Of a stretch of DNA of 64,000 nt, positions 59,257-64,000 are shown one piece after another. Positions within the stretch are counted from its first letter, which is position 1. Each line of letters opens with the position of its first letter. The stretch is from Helichrysum umbraculigerum (lineage: Eukaryota > Streptophyta > Magnoliopsida > Asterales > Asteraceae). The notes below the pieces were generated by a model, which was given only the letters and a program-made list of their open reading frames with translations, ran no database searches and was not told where the DNA came from. Position numbers and translations under genes: made by a program. The DNA lies in assembly GCA_949592205.1 (NCBI GenBank), contig CATIUR010000003.1, positions 74,118,501 to 74,182,500 on the forward strand. The letters are read 5' to 3'.

Positions 59257-60800
59257 TGATGTGTTGTGAAACGTCTCGTTTTATACTTTAGAAATGGAAA
59301 TACCTAATAAATACTTTTCACACAACCAGGCAAGAATACCCGATCGAATGTAAGTATAGACTTGGTAAGACCGAGTCGATCACAGAGAACAGTGGTATTT
59401 ATAAAAATAGAAAGTACTAATTAACTAAGAAAGCAGTAAATAGGGAGACGTTTTAGTTCCGTTCGAACAATTGTTTATAAAATAATAAAGTAAAATGAAT
59501 AAACTAAATAAAACTTAAATTTAAATAATAAATAAAGAACAATATGAAGGAATAAGTAAATGTATAATTAACTTCACTCAGATTCATATATCCTGATTTA
59601 TTACGTATTGATTATCTAATTGTGATTTCTTTTATATCAATTTAATCACTAATCAAAGATCATAAATTGAATGTGAACTAGCCAACTTTCCGGGTCCAAC
59701 TAATTCCTACAATTTAGGGTCCAACATGAAACATCGATCCAATGTCACAAGATGATCAGTCAATTGTGTGCTTTTCCCTAAACTGAGCATTAAACATTCA
59801 CAACTCATTATAATTAACTCTATTGGTATGACTCAACAATACCCAATGATTACTTATTGTTTTGTTCATTTTAAAGTAGATAATTATCATTTACTCAACC
59901 TATCATACTCAACATATTTAGCAATGGTCAAAACCCTAAAATTATAACCATCAATAATTAATAACATTAAAGGAACTCAATCTCATCAATCTTATTAACC
60001 ACGTTGAGCAATAATAACTACTAGTTATCTATAAATAAGGATCAACGAGTAATATAATAGTTTTCAATTAAATAACTTAGTCAATACGCAATTTTAATCA
60101 TTCAATAATCATAATCCGAGTTTAATTAATCACACAACTACTTTTAATATTCAATTCATCATCAGAAATATAAAACTTAGATTATTCAATAACAAAGTCA
60201 TCAATGAAATCGAAGTATCAAATTATATAAACCGAAATAACAAATTATAAAGAGAATAAAGTGAATTACCCTCAACCTTAGCTCTTTATACCTCCAAAGT
60301 AACCCTACAATTCGTACTAAAACTTCTGGAAACGAAATCCTCAAAAATCTGCCGAATTATATGTTTTTAGGGTTTTTTTACGCGTTTTTATACTTCCTGG
60401 AAAAACCATGCATACGGCGTATGGAAATCCATACGGCGTCCATACGGCATATGGATGAAAAACAAGCCCAGCCCAAGTCCGCGTGACCTAGGCTTCCACC
60501 GCCTCAATCCATACGGCGTATGGATATTCCATACGTCGTATGGATTGATTTTCCTGCCGGTTTTCCTATCTTTTTTCTTCTTTTAATCTTTTCTTCACTT
60601 CGGCTTCGCTTTATTCTTCAAAAATGCATCATTTAACTCGTTTATTGACTGTTTTCCGTTCCTTTCTTCATAACGCTCCATTTCCACATCTAATTGCAAA
60701 TATGAACGAAATCAATATCTATTCTTAAATAAATGCATTAGAAACATCCAAGAATCGGGGTAAAATACTACTAAAATATAGTACTTTTTAGCGTTTATCA
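59257..60800 (-). repeat. 5' LTR of the non-autonomous element
   Basis: TATA box on the minus strand at about 60385-60393. Palindrome copies at about 60409-60425, 60428-60454 (two overlapping, partly mutated), 60507-60525 and 60527-60546. Compared with the 3' LTR it has an extra segment of about 25 bp made of additional palindrome sequence, so copy number of the motif changes within one element. Confidence 0.92.
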
Positions 60801-60805
60801 TATAC

Positions 60806-60853
60806 CACTTTGATTCTTTTGTTTCTAGCTCCTTGCTAGCTTAATTAGAATGC
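60806..60853 (+). pseudogene. LINE 3' remnant between two LTR elements
   Basis: A 48-bp piece (cactttgattcttttgtttctagctcc...) continues the LINE tail after the tatac duplication and ends where the next copia LTR begins. Assignment rests on position and resemblance to plant L1 3' tails. Confidence 0.45.
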
Positions 60854-61284
60854 TGTTAAAACTTATAATAAGACAAAGTTATGTTGAGGTGTGAAAATCA
60901 TACAAAAGTAATTAAAATTGAACAATGGAGATGGAATTCAAAGGTCATGTGATTTCTAATTAATTGTTTTGGTGGTCGGTCCATTTCTCAGGTGACTTTC
61001 AACAGAAGCAATATCGCAGCCCATATATTGTTTTTTTGCCGACCCATTCTTTTTGTACGGATTAATATATTGTGTAACACTATTATTGTAAAAACCTTAA
61101 GCTACAAAATAATACAACAAAAACTCTCTAGTTGGCCGTGGACTAAAGCGATCACCCCGATCACATATAACCACGTTAATTCCTCGTGTCGATTTACTTT
61201 TCTGCATTACTTTTATCCGTTTGTTGATTTGTGTGGTTACAATTATTCAATTGTTTGTGTTGTTTGGGCACATAATACTTAACA
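60854..61284 (+). repeat. copia 5' LTR (431 bp)
   Basis: Ends form the short inverted repeat TGTTAA...TTAACA, with the primer binding site two bases downstream. The left boundary is inferred from this inverted repeat because the second LTR is outside the window. Confidence 0.7.
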
Positions 61285-61286
61285 AC

Positions 61287-61298
61287 TGGTATCAGAGC
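61287..61298 (+). other. primer binding site (initiator tRNA-Met)
   Basis: TGGTATCAGAGC, the standard site of plant Ty1/copia elements. Confidence 0.9.
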
Positions 61299-61314
61299 TT
61301 CAAGGTTTGAAGTT

Positions 61315-63642
61315 TTGGGATCAACGGCAGACGAAGGTAAGTTTAAGATCGACAGATTTGATGGTAAGGATTTTGGGTTTTGGAAGATGCAAATAGAGGA
61401 TTATTTGTATCAGAAGAAACTACATCAACCCTTGTTAGAGCATAAGCCAGAAAGTGTCAAAGCTGAGGATTGGGCACTTTTAGATCGTCAAGCTTTAGGT
61501 GTGATTCGATTATCACTCGCGAAGAATGTTGCATACAATGTTGTGAATGAGAAGACAACTTTTAATTGTCTTAAGGCTCTCTCTAACATGTATGAGAAAC
61601 CTAATGCTGCAAATAAGGTTTATTTGATTCGTCAGTTAGTTAACACGAAGATGAAGGAAGGGGCAGATGCAACTGATCATATTAATGAGTTCAACAATAT
61701 TTTGTCGAGACTGGTTTCGGTAAATATTGAGTTTGAGGATGAGGTGCAAGCACTTCTATTGTTATCATCATTGCCTGAAAGTTGGTCGGGTACAGTTACA
61801 GCAGTTAGTAGTTCATCTGGGACTACTGCACTCACATTTGATGGAATTCGAGACTTGATTCTAGGGGAGGATATCTGAAGGCGGAATTCTGGTGAATCGT
61901 CGAGTTCTTTATTGAGTACAGACAAACGGGGCAGGAAAACTGAAAGAGGGTTGAATCAGAAGGGTAGATCAAGATCCAAGGAGAGGAATAACTCTAAGAA
62001 TAGGAAGAATGTCACTTGTTGGAATTGTAATCAGAAGGGTCACTATCAATCTCAGTGTAAGAACCCTACTGTTGAGAAGGCTAAGGACGTGAATTTGGCT
62101 ACTGATGAGACGGATGACACATTAGTTTGTTCTGTTGAGAATGCGGTTGAGTCTTGGATTATGGATTCAGGAGCTTCATTTCATTCCAACCCATACAAGG
62201 ATACGATGAAGAATTTCAGGCCGTATCGTGGTAAGGTCCGATTAGCTGATGACAAGAGACTGGATATTAGAGGCATTGGAGATGTGTTATTAAGGACTTC
62301 CCTTGGTACTAACTGGACTTTGAAGGATGTGAGATACATTCCGGATCTTAGACGGAAGCTTATCTCTATTGGTCAGTTAGATGAAGGTAGTGATGTTACC
62401 TTTGGAAATCGCCAATGGCGTGTGGTTAAGGGAAATTGTGTGATAGCTCATGGACATAAGAGGGGAACACTTTATATGGTTGAGGAACCTAATGATGAGA
62501 ATGGGGTACATGCTACAGTTGATGTAGGGGTAGAATCTACTCTATGGCACCGACGGCTCGGGCATATGAGTGAGAAAGGTATGAAGATGCTTGTTTCTAG
62601 TGGGAGGATTCCGGATTTGAAAAGAGTTGAAGTTGGCTTCTGTGAACCATGTGTCTATGGTAAGCAAAAGAATGTTACTTTTGGTAAATTGGGATCTACA
62701 CCAAAGATGGAGAAGCTTGAGCTAGTTCATACGGATGTTTATGGACCTACATCGGTTGAGTCTATTGGTGGTTCTCAGTATTATGTCACCTTCATTGATG
62801 ATTCAACTACAAAGGTATGGGTTTATTTTCTTAAATATAAATTTGATGTTTTTGCTGCCTTTAAGAAGTGGAAAGCTGCTGTTGAGAATGAAACTAACTT
62901 GAAGGTTAAGTGTTTGAAATCTGACAATGGAGGTGAATACAGCAGTAAGGAGTTTATTGACTATTGTGATGAGATTGGTATTAGGATGTTGAAAACAGTT
63001 CCTGAAACACCTCAGCAAAATGGTGTTGCTGAACGCATGAACATGACTTTAAATGAGGGGGCAAAGAGTATGAGGTTGCATGCAGGTTTGCCTAAGATGT
63101 TCTGGGCCGATGCGGTTAATACAGCAGCATATTTGATTAACAGGGGACCCTCAACACCGTTGGGTTTCAAAATTCCAGAAGAGGTATGGCTTGGTAAGAA
63201 GGTAATCTACACACACCTTAAAGTTTTTGGTTGTAATGTTTATGTGAAAACTAAGGATGTGAACATGGATAAGCTTGATGCAAAATCAAGAAAATGCACA
63301 TTTATTGGGTATGGTTCGGATGATATGGGTTACAGATGTTGGGATGATGAGTCTAAGAAGATTATCCGCAGCAGAGATGTTACTTTTGATGAGAGTACGG
63401 TTTATAGTGGCAAGGTAACGGAAACTCCGAAACATGATTATATTGTATATGATGATATTCCTGTTGATGATCTTGCAGGTCCTAGTGGGAGTTCAGGAGA
63501 CCATGAATTGCCGAATAACGGTGAGGTGTCAGGTGATGGAGAAAGTTCAGAGACTAGAGAAAGATCTGAAGTGAGTGGGAGCTCAAGTAATGTAGATGAC
63601 ATTGGTATGGATGAGCCTGTCACTCCTACACTTCCTACTTAG
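61315..63642 (+). pseudogene. copia gag-protease-integrase polyprotein with one in-frame stop
   Basis: Starts at the first ATG after the primer site. Gag (KIDRFDGKDFGFWKMQIEDY, then the UBN2-type region to about residue 187) ends at TGA 61876-61878, and the same frame continues, so one CGA-to-TGA change is the only break. Then come a basic linker, the zinc knuckle CWNCNQKGHYQSQC, protease WIMDSGASFH, GAG-pre-integrase LWHRRLGHMS, and integrase with CEPCVYGKQK and catalytic residues in HTDVYGP, SDNGGEY and QQNGVAERMN. The integrase C-terminus (KVFGCNVYVKT, FIGYGSDDMGYRCWD) leads into a Ser/Glu/Asp-rich linker. The frame stops at PTLPT before RT. It resembles the Tork/TNT1 branch. Confidence 0.9.
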
Positions 63643-64000
63643 TTATACATTATTGATTTAGTTATTAAATGAGTCAATTAAGGAATTAAACTACAGAAAC
63701 ATGTTTCAAGAATGATTATAAAGTCTTGAGGTATAATTTTGAATTAAGTTTACTGAATTTTTAGATATAACCACTTTGTAAAATGTTTTATTGTGTTCTG
63801 TGAGCTACTTGATGAATGTCATTCTGTTGTAATACATAAGTTTGTATACAATGTCCTGTTACAGCTTTATCATAGTAAGGCAGGCATGTCTGTATATGTT
63901 TTTAACACAATTTAATTATACCGTCATGCTACAGTCGTAACAGTTTTTCAGCAAATGGTGAGTCCAAATCCAGACAAAGGGAATTATTTACACTCATATT
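63643..64000. other. non-coding right edge
   Basis: No RT, RNase H or LTR match to 60854-61284 is visible. It may be a deletion scar or another insertion; the rest lies outside the window. Confidence 0.4.

Larger units (their letters stand above)
51936..60800 (-). mobile_element. non-autonomous Athila-related LTR retrotransposon with two unusual ORFs
   Basis: The LTRs are 51936-53448 (1513 bp) and 59257-60800 (1544 bp), starting TGATGTGTTG and ending gcgtttatca, with perfect TSDs tatac (51931-51935 and 60801-60805). A primer site (59233-59250) identical to that of the Athila element at 2555-2572 and a polypurine tract (AAGTGGGGGATG on the minus strand, next to 53449) are intact. A hand comparison of the LTRs gives roughly 97% identity plus one indel of about 25 bp. 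The internal 5.8 kb has no protease, RT, RNase H or integrase and instead carries two minus-strand ORFs. Mobilisation in trans by a related autonomous element is inferred from the intact cis signals and young age. Confidence 0.9.
60854..64000 (+). mobile_element. Ty1/copia retrotransposon, 5' part, continues beyond the window
   Basis: 5' LTR 60854-61284, primer site 61287-61298, gag and pol up to integrase. The coding frame ends at TAG 63640-63642 after a Ser/Glu-rich linker, before any reverse transcriptase. The remaining 358 bp shows no RT motif. The 3' LTR is not in the window. Candidate TSD: aatgc (60849-60853). Confidence 0.85.

Overview
This window is plant nuclear DNA, almost certainly from a eudicot. 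It is AT-rich and nearly every coding stretch is a plant transposable-element protein: Athila and Tat Ty3/gypsy polyproteins, Ty1/copia polyproteins, an L1-type LINE, a PIF/Harbinger transposase with its Myb-like partner, and a Helitron Rep/helicase. I cannot name the species. Only one small intron-containing gene (25377-26432) looks like an ordinary host gene. A frameshifted exon of an RD19-type cysteine protease (29052-29508) is the only other host-derived coding sequence I recognise.

Layout. 1-5043: 5' end of a minus-strand Athila-type element running off the left edge (protease, gag, PBS, 2.46-kb LTR). 5622-16397: a complete Tat-type element on the minus strand with two 698-bp LTRs, gag-pol with two RNase H domains, and a multi-exon gene in the opposite orientation between pol and the 3' LTR. 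17.3-24.3 kb: non-coding repeats, comprising a 141-bp MULE-type MITE, a 3.3-kb solo LTR with target-site duplication (TSD) GTGGA and a hairpin array, T-rich tandem repeats, long (TA)n arrays and two MITEs sitting between them. 25.4-26.4 kb: the host gene. 26.8-29.5 kb: repeats built on ATGCAGTAA and the protease fragment. About 30.5-39.9 kb: a PIF/Harbinger transposon broken by two solo LTRs (TSDs ATGGA and GACAT). 40.5-46.4 kb: a copia 5' LTR remnant, an Athila-like LTR containing a 1.43-kb foldback MULE, and a decayed Helitron containing a MITE. 47.25-60.85 kb: an L1 LINE 3' end split by a deleted copia element (TSD GAAAG) and by an 8.9-kb non-autonomous Athila-related element (TSD TATAC). 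60854 to the right edge: a plus-strand copia element with gag to integrase.

The insertion order can be read from the TSDs. The LINE and Harbinger reading frames rejoin exactly when the inserts are removed together with one TSD copy, which supports the element boundaries independently.

Most novel-looking material: (1) a nine-copy hairpin array in the 17991-21331 solo LTR whose stems change in a compensatory way while the 7-nt loop stays constant; (2) the 51936-60800 element, which carries all the cis signals for retrotransposition but no pol, an unrecognised ORF where gag should be, an ATHILA ORF-1-like ORF, a perfect 18-bp leader hairpin, and a 19-bp palindrome repeated in U3 and again between its two ORFs; (3) an antisense gene with its own TATA box inside the Tat element; (4) a dense GTGTCGCA/TGCGACAC palindrome field in the U3 of a second 3-kb solo LTR.
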